Shown here: piece after piece, positions 6,827-15,860 of the stretch
Numbering within the stretch: position 1 is the first letter of the stretch
Layout: each line of letters starts with the position of its first letter
Assembly: GCF_000732605.1 (NCBI RefSeq)
Contig: NZ_JPME01000012.1
Span: 1-64,000, forward strand
DNA length: 64,000 nucleotides
Reading direction: 5' to 3'
DNA from: Lacrimispora celerecrescens
GTDB taxonomy: Bacteria; Bacillota; Clostridia; Lachnospirales; Lachnospiraceae
The notes under the pieces: generated by a model
What the model was told of the DNA's origin: nothing
Seen by the model: only the letters and a program-made list of their open reading frames with translations
Database searches by the model: none
Program-made: the position numbers and the translations under genes

Positions 6827-9523
6827 ATGCAGGAAAGGGTACGTTTAACCGAAGCGATCAGGAAGATGAGATTACGAAGACCACGAAAAAGCATGTCAAT
6901 TCAAAATGTGACGATCGTCACATTTATCTGTCTGTTCCTTTTGTCCCTGGTGACTATTGAAAAACTTGTTTTGAACAATTGGCAATCTTCCATAACCAGA
7001 GAGACTGCCGGAATGTCTGAAAAGATGAATCAAGATGTGATTGAAAAGATGAATTCATTTTTAAGAGTTCCAGTTACAGCAAATGAACTAGGGAAAAATC
7101 TGATTGAAAATAAATCCATTGATTTTTTGAACGAAAAGAGCCGCAACTCTTTTTTTATTGGCATTTTAGAATCTTATGAGAAGGAGATTTACAGTTTTAC
7201 ATATGCATCGGTTGATGGAGAATATTATGGGGCTCTCAGAAATAACAAGGGAGAACTTGAACTTATAAAGAATAATGATGAAACTGGCGGAGAAAGCTGG
7301 CGCTGCGCTGTTAATGAGGATTTGACGGCAGGAGCGTTGTTACAAAGTGCGGGCACTTTTGATCCCAGGCAGCAGGACTGGTATCAGGCTGCTGAAAAAG
7401 AGAAGAAGTCTGTTTTTTCGCCAGTATACAGAGATTTCATCGTTAATGACCTGGCAGTGTCTGTTTCATGTCCGATATATGATGAGGAAGGTATGCTTAA
7501 GGGGATTTTAGGGACCCATATGCTGCTCTCCGATATTGGTGCTTATCTGAAAAACGAGGGAGCTGGTTTCAAGGGCTATGTATCCGTCATGGAGAAAGAC
7601 ACCCGGTATTTAATTGCAAATTCCATGGGGGAGGATAATTATACCGCAGCTGGTGACGGATCACTGAAAAGAAATACGATTGATGACCTTTCTATTCCAG
7701 TCTGGAAGGACAGTTACGAGAAGTATCTTAAATCCCAGAAGACAGAATTCTTATGGAAGGCGGGAGACACGGACTGGTATGCGAATGTAAAGGAATACCG
7801 GAAAGCAGGCCTAGACTGGGTCATTATTTCTATGATTCCAGGAAGTCTTTTGGCTGCGGAACTAAACCGGAATATTGGGGTGTCGGCGGAACTTGCTGTT
7901 ATTGCAGGTGCTCTTTCCATAACTATTTTTTTCTTGATCATTCGAAGGCTCTATAAACCGATTAATGGCTTGCTGACCATTGCGGAGAACATTTCTGCAG
8001 GAAATTTAGAGCAAAGAGTGGAGATCGTAAGGAATGATGAAATAGGAAGAATATCCAATGTATTTAACCGCCTGGCGGATAATCTGCTTGATATGGTCAA
8101 GCACCTGGAATGTATTGTTGAAATGCGGACTAAGGAGTTAAATAAGGCTAATGAGATATTAAGAGAGAGTCAGTCCCAGCTTCATCTTATACTGGATACC
8201 ACGGCTGAAGCTATATTTGGTACGGATTTAAACGGAAGATTCACATTCTGCAACAAAAGTTGTCTTCGTCTTCTGGGATATACAAAGCCAGAGGAATTGC
8301 TGGGGAACGATATGCATTTTTTTGCAGATTTTCTTAGTCCTGAGAAAAATGGAGGGGAAAGAACCGGTGTGCTTAGGCGGGCTGACGGTACCTGCTTTGA
8401 TGCGGAGTACCGCGCCCTGCCCCAATTAAGGGATGGAAAGCATGTTGGGTATGTCATAACCTTTTCTGATATTACCGAACGAAAGAAGGGAGAGGAGAAG
8501 ATCCGCTTTTTAAGCTATCATGATCCTCTTACCGGATTGGTAAACCGCAGGCGTTTTGAGCAGGAAATGAAGAGAGCAGACACGCAGCTGAACCAACCGG
8601 TTTCCTTGATTTTTCTGGATTTAAACGGCTTAAAGCTCATCAATGATACCTTTGGGCATACGGCCGGAGATGAATTCATTGTTAAGGTTGCCCAGGTCTT
8701 AAAGATGAACTGCCGGGAAGGGGATGTTGCCGCACGGATCGGCGGTGATGAATTTACGGTGCTGCTTCCCCGCACGTCCAGGGATGAGGCGGATTCCATT
8801 GCTGGAAGGATAAAAAATCAGGTCGCAGTGGAGAAGGTAAACATGGTGTCATGCAGCGTTGCGGTGGGAATTGGAACAAAGGCCAAGCACTGGCAGAAGA
8901 TTGATCGGATACTGGAAACAGCAGAGAACGAGATGTATAAGGAGAAGAGCATTTCTTCCATAAACTTTGGAATTCATGCAATTAACGGCATTATCACTTC
9001 TCTCCATATGAAAAGCCCATGGGAGAAAAAGCACTCAGAAGAAGTAAGCAAGCTGTGCGAAAGGATTGGCCTGGCCATGGGGCTTCCCGAAACAGAAATT
9101 AAGAAACTGCGGGACGGGGCATACCTCCACGATATCGGTAAGATCACCTTAAGTGAGTCGGTTCTTGAAAAGCCCCATGATCAACTGACGGAAGCAGAGC
9201 ATGAGATGATGAGACAGCATCCGGCCATCGGATACCGCATATTGAATCTGTCCCAGGAAACACTGGACCTTGCCAACGGTGTGTACGGACATCACGAATG
9301 CTGGGACGGTTCCGGATATCCCAAGGGCTTAAAGGGGGAGGAGATCCCGCTTATTTCCCGTATTTTATCTGTTGCAGAAGGGTATGAGAGAATTTTAAAC
9401 CGAGAAGATAACCGGGAAGCGGGAAAAGAAAAAGCCCTGCAAGCCATTTTAAATGGTTCCGGACAAAAGTATGACCCAACCATTGTCGAGTTGTTTGTAC
9501 TTATTATGAAGGAGAATAAATAA
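6827..9523 (+). CDS. Membrane cyclic-di-GMP protein: dCache-HAMP-PAS-GGDEF-HD-GYP
   Basis: This 898-residue protein probably makes and breaks cyclic-di-GMP in response to an external signal. There is a membrane segment at about 27-47, an extracellular dCache-like region to about 345, a second membrane segment near 350-370, HAMP to about 425, PAS at about 450-560, and a GGDEF domain with ARIGGDEF near 638. An inhibitory RxxD site (REGD) lies just before the GGDEF motif. The C-terminal HD-GYP domain has HDIGK near 768 and HHECWDGSGYPKG near 821. The late metal-ligand Asp of the family's VADxYDA motif reads VAEGYERI here, so the phosphodiesterase may use Glu or be impaired. It stands alone ahead of the chemoreceptor. 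Confidence 0.9.
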   Translation: MQERVRLTEAIRKMRLRRPRKSMSIQNVTIVTFICLFLLSLVTIEKLVLNNWQSSITRETAGMSEKMNQDVIEKMNSFLRVPVTANELGKNLIENKSIDFLNEKSRNSFFIGILESYEKEIYSFTYASVDGEYYGALRNNKGELELIKNNDETGGESWRCAVNEDLTAGALLQSAGTFDPRQQDWYQAAEKEKKSVFSPVYRDFIVNDLAVSVSCPIYDEEGMLKGILGTHMLLSDIGAYLKNEGAGFKGYVSVMEKDTRYLIANSMGEDNYTAAGDGSLKRNTIDDLSIPVWKDSYEKYLKSQKTEFLWKAGDTDWYANVKEYRKAGLDWVIISMIPGSLLAAELNRNIGVSAELAVIAGALSITIFFLIIRRLYKPINGLLTIAENISAGNLEQRVEIVRNDEIGRISNVFNRLADNLLDMVKHLECIVEMRTKELNKANEILRESQSQLHLILDTTAEAIFGTDLNGRFTFCNKSCLRLLGYTKPEELLGNDMHFFADFLSPEKNGGERTGVLRRADGTCFDAEYRALPQLRDGKHVGYVITFSDITERKKGEEKIRFLSYHDPLTGLVNRRRFEQEMKRADTQLNQPVSLIFLDLNGLKLINDTFGHTAGDEFIVKVAQVLKMNCREGDVAARIGGDEFTVLLPRTSRDEADSIAGRIKNQVAVEKVNMVSCSVAVGIGTKAKHWQKIDRILETAENEMYKEKSISSINFGIHAINGIITSLHMKSPWEKKHSEEVSKLCERIGLAMGLPETEIKKLRDGAYLHDIGKITLSESVLEKPHDQLTEAEHEMMRQHPAIGYRILNLSQETLDLANGVYGHHECWDGSGYPKGLKGEEIPLISRILSVAEGYERILNREDNREAGKEKALQAILNGSGQKYDPTIVELFVLIMKENK

Positions 9524-9561
9524 AGCTCTCTCATTATTGAATTTCCCGCATTGACGGTTGG

Positions 9562-9590
9562 TTGTTCGTTTCCATTATTTGTGCTATAAT
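9562..9590 (+). promoter_or_regulatory. Sigma-A-type promoter for the chemoreceptor
   Basis: TTGTTC at 9562-9567 and TATAAT at 9585-9590 are 17 bases apart. The start codon of the chemoreceptor is 114 bases downstream, leaving a leader with no recognised riboswitch. Confidence 0.55.
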
Positions 9591-9704
9591 GCCTACGGCA
9601 TAATAGATGTATGTCTGATTTTCATATACTTAAGAGAAATGCCTGTAAAAAGATTCAAAATTCAGGATTTTTCAAAATTGCAATTTTGAGGAGGCACTAG
9701 AAAC

Positions 9705-11648
9705 ATGAAGTACTTAAGAAACAAGCTTTTACTATTTATCTCTTTGCTGTTAATTTTTACGGTCATATTTCTGACTACCATTTCTTCGATTCTTTATTAC
9801 CGAAGCTCCATGGCTGAGGCAAAGCAGAATTCGTCTTATCTGGCGGCAGCATATCAGCAGGGAATCGATTCTGTTTTAAATATTTACCGAAGTGAATTAA
9901 AGGTAACTGCATCAAAGAGTTTTTTAACAGATGGGAGAACATCAGATTCAGAGAAAAAACGTCTGTTGGATGAGGAGGCAGACGCTTCAGGCTTTCATTA
10001 CATAACAGTAGCGGATGCACAGGGAACCAATAACAAAGGTGACCAGATTGCGGATCAGGACTTTTTTAAAGAAGCACAAAAAGGAGTTGTCTATATTTCG
10101 GATCCGTTTTTAAATGAGGAGCAGAAGCTGAGCCTTTATATCGCGGCTCCTATTGGTGGCACCGGAAAAGTATTGTATGGATCTCTTCCTTATGAAGCCA
10201 TCAGCGCGGAACTGACAAAAATTAAAATTGGTGAGAGCGGATATGCTTTTGTTATCGATAAGAATGGGGCAACGGTCATTCATCCAAATGAAGACGATGT
10301 ATCCAACCCCAGAGACTATTTTGAACTGGCCCAAAAGGATCCGTCCTATGCGCCTACTGCTAAAATTTTTAAGGAAATGACTTCCGGAAAAACCGGAACA
10401 GGTTTCAGTTTCTATAACGGACAGCGCCGCCTGGTGGGATATGTTCCCTTAAACGGACCGGAAGGCTGGTCAGTTGCAGTTACCACGCCTTTGACACAGA
10501 TAGAAAAAAATATGAGTTATACTCTGGTGATGTGTGTGATCGCAGGATTGGTACTGCTTTTAGCAGCCATTGCTATTACCCGTATATTCTCCAAAAAGAT
10601 CACCGAACCGATTGTGAGTGCAACACAGAGGATCGAACGGCTGGCCCGGGGAGAACTTGATGAAGACTTTGAACCTGTTAGAGGAAAAGACGAAAGTGCA
10701 CGGCTTATTATGGCCCTTCAGAACACCATCCATGGACTTCGGTCATATATCATGGATATCTCCAATGTACTGAATGCCGTAGCTGCCAAAGATTTAACCA
10801 TAAAAAGTGCCGTACAGTATCAGGGTGATTTTGTTCCAATCCAGTCAGCCCTGGACCAGATCTTAGACTCTTTGAACAATACACTTTGGAATATCACCCA
10901 GGCAACGGATCAAGTACGTGCCAGTTCCGCGCAGGTTGCGCTGGGCGGACAGAATCTTGCTGAAAATTCAGCGGAACAGGCGGCGACCACAGAGAGCCTG
11001 ACCAATTCTCTGGAAATGGTATCACAACACATTCAGGAGAACGCAGAGCATTCCCTGTCTATGAAGAACATGACAGAGTCAGCGCTTTTAGAGACTCAGC
11101 ATGGGGATGAAGAAATGCAGAGGCTGCAGCAGTCCATGGCAAGCATTGACGATTCCGCAAAGAAGATTCAGAGCATCATCCACATCATTGATGATATTGC
11201 CTTCCAGACCAATATTCTTGCATTAAATGCGGCGGTAGAGGCTGCTCGTGCCGGTGATGCCGGGAAAGGATTCTCCGTGGTGGCTGATGAAGTACGGGAG
11301 CTGGCTTCCAAAAGTGCAGATGCAGCTAAGCAGACAACTGATCTGATTCACAGCACCATTGAGTCCGTAAATCAGGGAAAACAAAACACAGAGCAGACTG
11401 CTGATGCGTTTAAAAAGATCGTAGAACAGACCAGTTCCGTTAATACGCTGGTGTCAAGGATATCTGAATCACTGAAGAGCCAGGCAAATAGCGTTTATGA
11501 ACTGGGAGAGGGAATGCAGAAGATTTCCATGGTTACCCAGGCCAACTCAGCAACGGCAGAGGAAAGTGCGGCGACCAGCGAAGAGCTGTTAAGCCAGATG
11601 CAGTTATTAAAGGAACGGGTTATGGAGTTTCAATTAACTCAGTCTTAG
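9705..11648 (+). CDS. Methyl-accepting chemotaxis protein (dCache sensor)
   Basis: The 647-residue receptor has an N-terminal membrane segment (about 8-30), a double-Cache extracellular sensor, a second membrane segment at about 275-297, HAMP at about 300-350 and a long coiled-coil signalling domain. Its hairpin tip shows the universal [15 protein letters not shown] sequence, where CheA and CheW dock. AGGAGG precedes the ATG. No che genes are adjacent. The dCache domain commonly binds amino acids, and the next operon imports one, but that link is only suggestive. Confidence 0.93.
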   Translation: MKYLRNKLLLFISLLLIFTVIFLTTISSILYYRSSMAEAKQNSSYLAAAYQQGIDSVLNIYRSELKVTASKSFLTDGRTSDSEKKRLLDEEADASGFHYITVADAQGTNNKGDQIADQDFFKEAQKGVVYISDPFLNEEQKLSLYIAAPIGGTGKVLYGSLPYEAISAELTKIKIGESGYAFVIDKNGATVIHPNEDDVSNPRDYFELAQKDPSYAPTAKIFKEMTSGKTGTGFSFYNGQRRLVGYVPLNGPEGWSVAVTTPLTQIEKNMSYTLVMCVIAGLVLLLAAIAITRIFSKKITEPIVSATQRIERLARGELDEDFEPVRGKDESARLIMALQNTIHGLRSYIMDISNVLNAVAAKDLTIKSAVQYQGDFVPIQSALDQILDSLNNTLWNITQATDQVRASSAQVALGGQNLAENSAEQAATTESLTNSLEMVSQHIQENAEHSLSMKNMTESALLETQHGDEEMQRLQQSMASIDDSAKKIQSIIHIIDDIAFQTNILALNAAVEAARAGDAGKGFSVVADEVRELASKSADAAKQTTDLIHSTIESVNQGKQNTEQTADAFKKIVEQTSSVNTLVSRISESLKSQANSVYELGEGMQKISMVTQANSATAEESAATSEELLSQMQLLKERVMEFQLTQS

Positions 11649-11670
11649 AAGAAAGGTTTAAAAATAATGA

Positions 11671-11699
11671 TTGACAAATAGGCATGACAATAGTATATT
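11671..11699 (+). promoter_or_regulatory. Consensus promoter of the cysteine-type ABC operon
   Basis: A perfect TTGACA at 11671-11676 and TATATT at 11694-11699 are separated by 17 bases. The Cys-rich leader ORF begins about 40 bases after the -10 box, so transcription should start just upstream of it. Confidence 0.8.
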
Positions 11700-11740
11700 A
11701 AACATATATGTTTAGTATGTATAAGGAGAAATAAAACGAT

Positions 11741-11848
11741 ATGAAAACGAACTGCGTATGTAACATGAATCTTATGATGAATTGTTGCTGCTGTAGATGC
11801 TTCATGAGAAGAGATACAGTTTATTTACGTGTGCGTTTTGGTATCTGA
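11741..11848 (+). CDS. Cys-rich leader peptide (attenuator), 35 aa
   Basis: ATG at 11741 follows AAGGAG with good spacing. The peptide has seven Cys in 35 residues, including the run MNCCCCRC at 13-20, and ends RRDTVYLRVRFGI. It lies between a consensus promoter and an intrinsic terminator, 150 bases before an ABC importer whose binding protein resembles a cysteine-binding one. By analogy with amino acid attenuators, ribosome stalling at the UGU/UGC run when Cys-tRNA is short would prevent terminator formation. The Cys4 core and the Thr-Val-Tyr-Leu block recur in the leader at 39502. A metal-binding small protein is an alternative. Confidence 0.8.
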   Translation: MKTNCVCNMNLMMNCCCCRCFMRRDTVYLRVRFGI

Positions 11849-11889
11849 TTTCCAATTGTTATCCTGAGACACAGGGAAAATAGATGGAA

Positions 11890-11923
11890 GGGAGCAGGTA
11901 TATGCGTATACCTGCTCCCTTTT
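11890..11923 (+). terminator. Leader terminator (attenuator) of the cysteine-type ABC operon
   Basis: GGGAGCAGGTATA at 11890-11902 and TATACCTGCTCCC at 11907-11919 make a perfect 13-bp stem with a TGCG loop, followed by TTTTGCATTTATT. It sits between the leader ORF stop and the first permease gene with no other promoter evident, so the operon must be read through it. Confidence 0.85.
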
Positions 11924-11998
11924 GCATTTATTAATATAAAAAGGGAGGAAGGGAATCGATGGATCACATAAGTAAGAAGGAGGGGGAAAAGAAAAATC

Positions 11999-12658
11999 AT
12001 GGATTTTGAGTTTATTCGTGCCTATATGCCGCTGTATGCAGAGGCGGCGGGTATGACACTTCGAATATCTTTTCTGGGGATCCTGCTGTCAGCAGCCATT
12101 GGTCTTTTGTGCAGCCTGGTCAAGATTTTTAAGATACCGGTGTTAAAGAGTATTGCGAATGGTTATATTGAGGTGTCCAGAAATACGCCTCTTTTGATCC
12201 AGCTGTTCTTTCTATACTTCGGACTTCCTAAAATCGGTCTTGTATTAAGCTCTGAAAGCTGTGCTGTGACAGGGCTGGCATTCTTAGGAGGAAGCTACAT
12301 GGCGGAAGCATTCCGCACAGGAATTGAACAGGTACCGGTCATCCAGTCAGAATCGGGTCTAAGCCTGGGGCTTACAAAAGGGCAGGTATTTCGGCATATT
12401 ATCCTTCCGCAGGCGATAACCACTTCAGTCCCCGTATTTTGCGCCAACATCATATTTCTTATAAAAGAAACATCGGTGTTCAGTGCGGTGGCATTGGCTG
12501 ATTTAATGTTTGTGGCAAAGGATTTGATAGGAATTTATTATAAAACAGATGAGGCCCTCCTAATGTTAGTGGTAGCATACTTAATCATTTTGCTCCCAAT
12601 ATCCTTACTCTGTTCCTGGATAGAAAGGAGGGTTCGCTATGCAGAATTTGGGAATTAG
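11999..12658 (+). CDS. Amino acid ABC transporter permease (polar amino acid family)
   Basis: The 219-residue protein has about five hydrophobic segments and the His/Glu-family permease signature, with the EAA-type cytoplasmic loop around EQVPVIQSESGLSLGLTKGQVFRHIILPQA. It forms the channel with the next permease. The gene opens an operon of two permeases, ATPase and binding protein, overlapping the next gene by 20 bases. Cysteine or cystine as substrate is inferred from the Cys leader and the CjaA-like binding protein. Confidence 0.88.
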   Translation: MDFEFIRAYMPLYAEAAGMTLRISFLGILLSAAIGLLCSLVKIFKIPVLKSIANGYIEVSRNTPLLIQLFFLYFGLPKIGLVLSSESCAVTGLAFLGGSYMAEAFRTGIEQVPVIQSESGLSLGLTKGQVFRHIILPQAITTSVPVFCANIIFLIKETSVFSAVALADLMFVAKDLIGIYYKTDEALLMLVVAYLIILLPISLLCSWIERRVRYAEFGN

Positions 12659-13316
12659 GATACTGTTTGAGGGAAATAATTTTCTTCGGCTGTTGGGCGG
12701 TCTCCTGGTATCACTTAAGATCGCGGTCCTATCCATGGCTTTATCCGTGGGACTTGGAATACTCCTTGGTATGGTGATGACCAGTAAAAAAAGGCCGATC
12801 CGAATTTTTACAAGGCTTTATCTGGAGACAGTCCGGATCATGCCTCAGCTGGTTCTTTTGTTTCTTGTTTACTTTGGAGCTGCAAAGCATTTGAATGTGA
12901 ATTTTTCCGGGCAAATGGCCGCGGTCATCGTATTCACCTTTTGGGGGACGGCTGAAATGGGGGATTTGGTGCGAAGTGCACTGGAATCCATACCGGTTCA
13001 TCAGTATCAAAGCGGCTTTGCCCTGGGAATGACGGAACTTCAAGTATACCGGCATATTGTGATTCCCCAAACAATACGCAGGCTGCTTCCGTCGGTCATG
13101 AACCTTTTGACGAGAATGATCAAAACCACTTCTCTTGTAGTATTGATCGGCGTGATTGAGGTGGTTAAGGTTGGAAAACAGATCATTGACTCCTCCAGGT
13201 ACACGGTTCCCGATGCGGCCCTTTGGGTATACGGAGTGATCTTCATTCTGTACTTTGTAATCTGTTACCCGTTTTCCAGGGCAGCTGCCCTGCTAGATAA
13301 AAAATTAAAGGATTGA
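12639..13316 (+). CDS. Amino acid ABC transporter permease, second subunit
   Basis: The 225-residue integral membrane protein is paralogous to its upstream partner and carries the same loop signature ([30 protein letters not shown]). AAAGGAGGG lies inside the end of the previous gene, giving a start at 12639. The two different permeases would form the heterodimeric channel common in this family. Confidence 0.88.
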   Translation: MQNLGIRILFEGNNFLRLLGGLLVSLKIAVLSMALSVGLGILLGMVMTSKKRPIRIFTRLYLETVRIMPQLVLLFLVYFGAAKHLNVNFSGQMAAVIVFTFWGTAEMGDLVRSALESIPVHQYQSGFALGMTELQVYRHIVIPQTIRRLLPSVMNLLTRMIKTTSLVVLIGVIEVVKVGKQIIDSSRYTVPDAALWVYGVIFILYFVICYPFSRAAALLDKKLKD

Positions 13317-13321
13317 TAAAA

Positions 13322-14074
13322 ATGAGTCAGGAAATGATTTTAAAGACAGAAAAACTTAGAAAGTCCTATGAAAACGGGCAGCCGGTTTTAAAGGATATTT
13401 CTTTTACCTTGGAAAAAGGAGAAGTAGTGGTGGTCGTAGGACCTTCCGGCTGCGGAAAAAGCACTTTTTTACGATGTCTCAACATGCTGGAGCCCATTGA
13501 TTCCGGTACCATTCAGTTTAAGGACCGGATCATTGACAGGGGCAAGCGGGATGTTTATGAAATAAGACAAAAGATTGGCATGGTATTTCAGAGCTACGAT
13601 TTATTCCCACATAAGACCATTCTGGGAAATATTATTCTGGCCCCTTTAAAGGTACAGAAAAGGGATAAAAATGAGGTGACGGCGGAAGCAGAAAAGCTTT
13701 TGGCCAGAGTAGGGCTTCTGGATAAAAAGGATTCTTATCCCAGGCAGCTTTCCGGCGGACAGAAGCAAAGAGTGGCCATTGTACGGGCGCTTATCATGCA
13801 TCCAGAGATCCTGCTCTTAGACGAGATCACGGCAGCCCTGGACCCGGAGATGGTACGGGAGGTATTGCAGGTGGTGTTAGAACTGGCAAAGGACGGAATG
13901 ACCATGGTCATCGTCACCCATGAAATGGAATTTGCCAAGGCAGTAGCTGACCGTGTCCTGTTCATGGATCAGGGCGTTGTAGTGGAAGAGAGCCTGCCGA
14001 ACGAATTTTTCACCTCACCCCGGACAGAGCGGGCAAAGCAGTTTTTAAATACGTTTCATTATGAAGCGTTATAA
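13322..14074 (+). CDS. Amino acid ABC transporter ATP-binding protein
   Basis: The protein has Walker [11 protein letters not shown]-loop [10 protein letters not shown], signature LSGGQKQR, Walker [14 protein letters not shown] and the H-loop His in IVTHEM, all intact, at the usual 250 residues. ATG at 13322 is nine bases after AAAGG; a TTG at 13313 is less likely. It energises the two permeases encoded just upstream. Confidence 0.92.
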   Translation: MSQEMILKTEKLRKSYENGQPVLKDISFTLEKGEVVVVVGPSGCGKSTFLRCLNMLEPIDSGTIQFKDRIIDRGKRDVYEIRQKIGMVFQSYDLFPHKTILGNIILAPLKVQKRDKNEVTAEAEKLLARVGLLDKKDSYPRQLSGGQKQRVAIVRALIMHPEILLLDEITAALDPEMVREVLQVVLELAKDGMTMVIVTHEMEFAKAVADRVLFMDQGVVVEESLPNEFFTSPRTERAKQFLNTFHYEAL

Positions 14075-14102
14075 AATAAAAAATAAAATGGAGGATGTAA
14101 TT

Positions 14103-14972
14103 ATGAAGAAGAAATTACTAGGTGCATTATTAGGCATTACCATGGCGGCGGGCCTTTTGGCAGGCTGCGGCCAGGCAAAAGACAATGGAGGAAACACCGG
14201 AGGGGCAGCTGCAAAGGCAAGAACCTTATCTGAGATTAAGGATGCAGGAACCATTAAAATCGGTGTATTCAGCGATAAGAATCCTTTTGGATATGTGGAT
14301 TCCAACGGAAAGATCCAGGGCTATGATGTGTATCTTGCAAAGCGGCTGGCAAAGGATTTACTTGGAAGTGAGGATAAGGTTGAATTCGTATATGTAGAGG
14401 CTGCAAGCCGGGTGGAATATTTAAAATCTGCCAAGGTGGATGTGATTTTGGCCAATTTCACTGTTACTGATGAGAGAAAGGAACAGGTGGATTTCGCACT
14501 TCCTTATATGAAGGTAGCTCTTGGTGTCGTATCCCCTGATGCTGCTCTGATTACCGATGTGGCACAATTAAAGGATAAGACCCTCATCGTGGTAAAAGGA
14601 ACAACGGCAGAAACCTATTTTTCCGAAAATCATCCGGAAGTAAAGCTGTTAAAGTTTGATGAGTACCAGGAAGCTTATGACGCTCTTTTAGACGGAAGAG
14701 GAGATGCTTTCTCTACCGATAATACGGAAGTGCTTGCATGGGCCCTTCAGAATAAGGGATTTACGGTGGGAATCGAGTCCATTGGAAATCTGGATACCAT
14801 TGCTCCGGCCGTTCAGAAAGGAAACAAGGAGCTTCTGGATTGGATCAACAGCGAGATCGAAACTCTTGGCAAGGAGCAGTTCTTCCATAAGGATTTTGAA
14901 GAAACCTTAAAGCCTGTATATGGAGATGAGATCGATCCTGAAAATCTGGTTGTGGAAGGCGGCCAGGTTTAA
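14103..14972 (+). CDS. CjaA-like (cysteine-type) ABC substrate-binding lipoprotein
   Basis: The 289-residue lipoprotein has a signal ending LLAGC. The mature part (SDKNPFGYVDSNGKIQGYD, AASRVEYLKSAKVDVILANF, YMKVALGVVSPD, KGTTAETYFSENHPEVK, EQFFHKDFEETLKPVYGD) closely follows, as I remember it, Campylobacter CjaA, which was crystallised with cysteine bound. The ATG at 14103 follows GGAGG. The gene comes last in the operon controlled by the Cys-rich leader, and the two lines of evidence for cysteine agree. Ligand identity is still an inference; related proteins bind other polar amino acids. Confidence 0.85.
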   Translation: MKKKLLGALLGITMAAGLLAGCGQAKDNGGNTGGAAAKARTLSEIKDAGTIKIGVFSDKNPFGYVDSNGKIQGYDVYLAKRLAKDLLGSEDKVEFVYVEAASRVEYLKSAKVDVILANFTVTDERKEQVDFALPYMKVALGVVSPDAALITDVAQLKDKTLIVVKGTTAETYFSENHPEVKLLKFDEYQEAYDALLDGRGDAFSTDNTEVLAWALQNKGFTVGIESIGNLDTIAPAVQKGNKELLDWINSEIETLGKEQFFHKDFEETLKPVYGDEIDPENLVVEGGQV

Positions 14973-15037
14973 GAGACAGGGAACTGAGAAAAAATATCAA
15001 CAGTAGCTTCATAAGAACTTAATGAGAAAAATAACCG

Positions 15038-15066
15038 GCAGGGCGTCTTGACGTCCTGCTTTTTTT
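15038..15066 (+). terminator. Intrinsic terminator of the cysteine-type ABC operon
   Basis: GCAGGGCGTC at 15038-15047 pairs with GACGTCCTGC at 15050-15059 (one G-T pair; the inner bases form the loop), followed by seven T. It separates the importer operon from the TetR gene. Confidence 0.85.
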
Positions 15067-15074
15067 ATTTCATA

Positions 15075-15100
15075 ATAACATTGTTATATAACAGTGTTAT
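15075..15100. promoter_or_regulatory. Tandem palindromic operators before the TetR gene
   Basis: Two adjacent 13-base near-palindromes, ATAACATTGTTAT at 15075-15087 and ATAACAGTGTTAT at 15088-15100, lie directly ahead of the ribosome site of the TetR gene. This is the expected place for autorepression. The 11-mer TTGTTATATAA within them recurs at 15815, before the exporter genes. Confidence 0.7.
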
Positions 15101-15114
15101 AAAAAGGAGAAACG

Positions 15115-15732
15115 ATGAGCGCTCAGGTAAAAGATACACACCTTGCCATTTTGGAGGCGGGTAGAAAGGAATTTTTAGAATATGGCTATGAAGGGGCTTC
15201 CCTAAGAAGGATCGCCAGAGAGGCATCTGTGACAACCGGAGCCATTTATGGGTATTTTCCCGGCAAGGAGGCGCTTTTTGACGCATTGACCGGAGATGCG
15301 GCGGATGGGCTCTTGGAAAAGTACAGACAGGTACATGACGAATTTGCAGGTCTGCCTCCCAGCGAGCAGGCGGCTTCTTTGGATAATATTACGGATGAAA
15401 CGATTCCCTGGATGATCAACTATATTTATGACCGGTTTGATATTTTCAAGCTGCTGTTTTGCAAAGGCAGTGCAGGAAGCTGTGACAGCTATTTCGCTCA
15501 GCTGGTCAAAATTGAAGAGAAATCAAGCTGGGATTTTATCAATGCCATGAAGGAATCAGGGCATGAGGTTATGGATATTGACGGCACCTTGATCCACATC
15601 CTGTCCCGATCATTTTTCCAGCAGATTTTAGAGTTTGTGGCCCATGATGTCCCAAGGGAAAAAGCTCTTTCCTACTCGCTGGTTCTGGGGACGTTCCAGC
15701 ATGCGGGTTGGAAGAAGATCATGGGGCTCTGA
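15115..15732 (+). CDS. TetR/AcrR-family transcriptional regulator
   Basis: The 205-residue protein has an N-terminal TetR helix-turn-helix (GRKEFLEYGYEGASLRRIAREASVTTGAIYGYF, residues about 15-50) and a variable ligand-binding C-terminal half. AAAAGGAG precedes the start. Tandem operators sit immediately upstream and a paired ABC exporter follows, so it most likely represses itself and the exporter. The inducer is unknown. Confidence 0.9.
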   Translation: MSAQVKDTHLAILEAGRKEFLEYGYEGASLRRIAREASVTTGAIYGYFPGKEALFDALTGDAADGLLEKYRQVHDEFAGLPPSEQAASLDNITDETIPWMINYIYDRFDIFKLLFCKGSAGSCDSYFAQLVKIEEKSSWDFINAMKESGHEVMDIDGTLIHILSRSFFQQILEFVAHDVPREKALSYSLVLGTFQHAGWKKIMGL

Positions 15733-15814
15733 TGTAGTGGGCTGTTCCTGATTCTTTTGATTTAGAAAACTTTACATAATGGTTAGCCTTAGCTAACTAG
15801 TTTTATAAAGGGAG

Positions 15815-15825
15815 TTGTTATATAA
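15815..15825. promoter_or_regulatory. Putative TetR half-operator upstream of the ABC exporter
   Basis: TTGTTATATAA here repeats the central 11 bases of the tandem operator at 15081-15091. It lies 36 bases before the first exporter start codon, and an inverted repeat GTTAGC...GCTAAC is at 15782-15797. Control by the TetR protein is inferred from the shared sequence. Confidence 0.45.
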
Positions 15826-15860
15826 AAACAGTTACATTTTACCAAGAAAGGTGGTTTATC

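Noticed and set aside
9600-9704. Cyclic-di-GMP riboswitch before the chemoreceptor
   Set aside because: I searched by eye for the GEMM core and tetraloop receptor and found no match.
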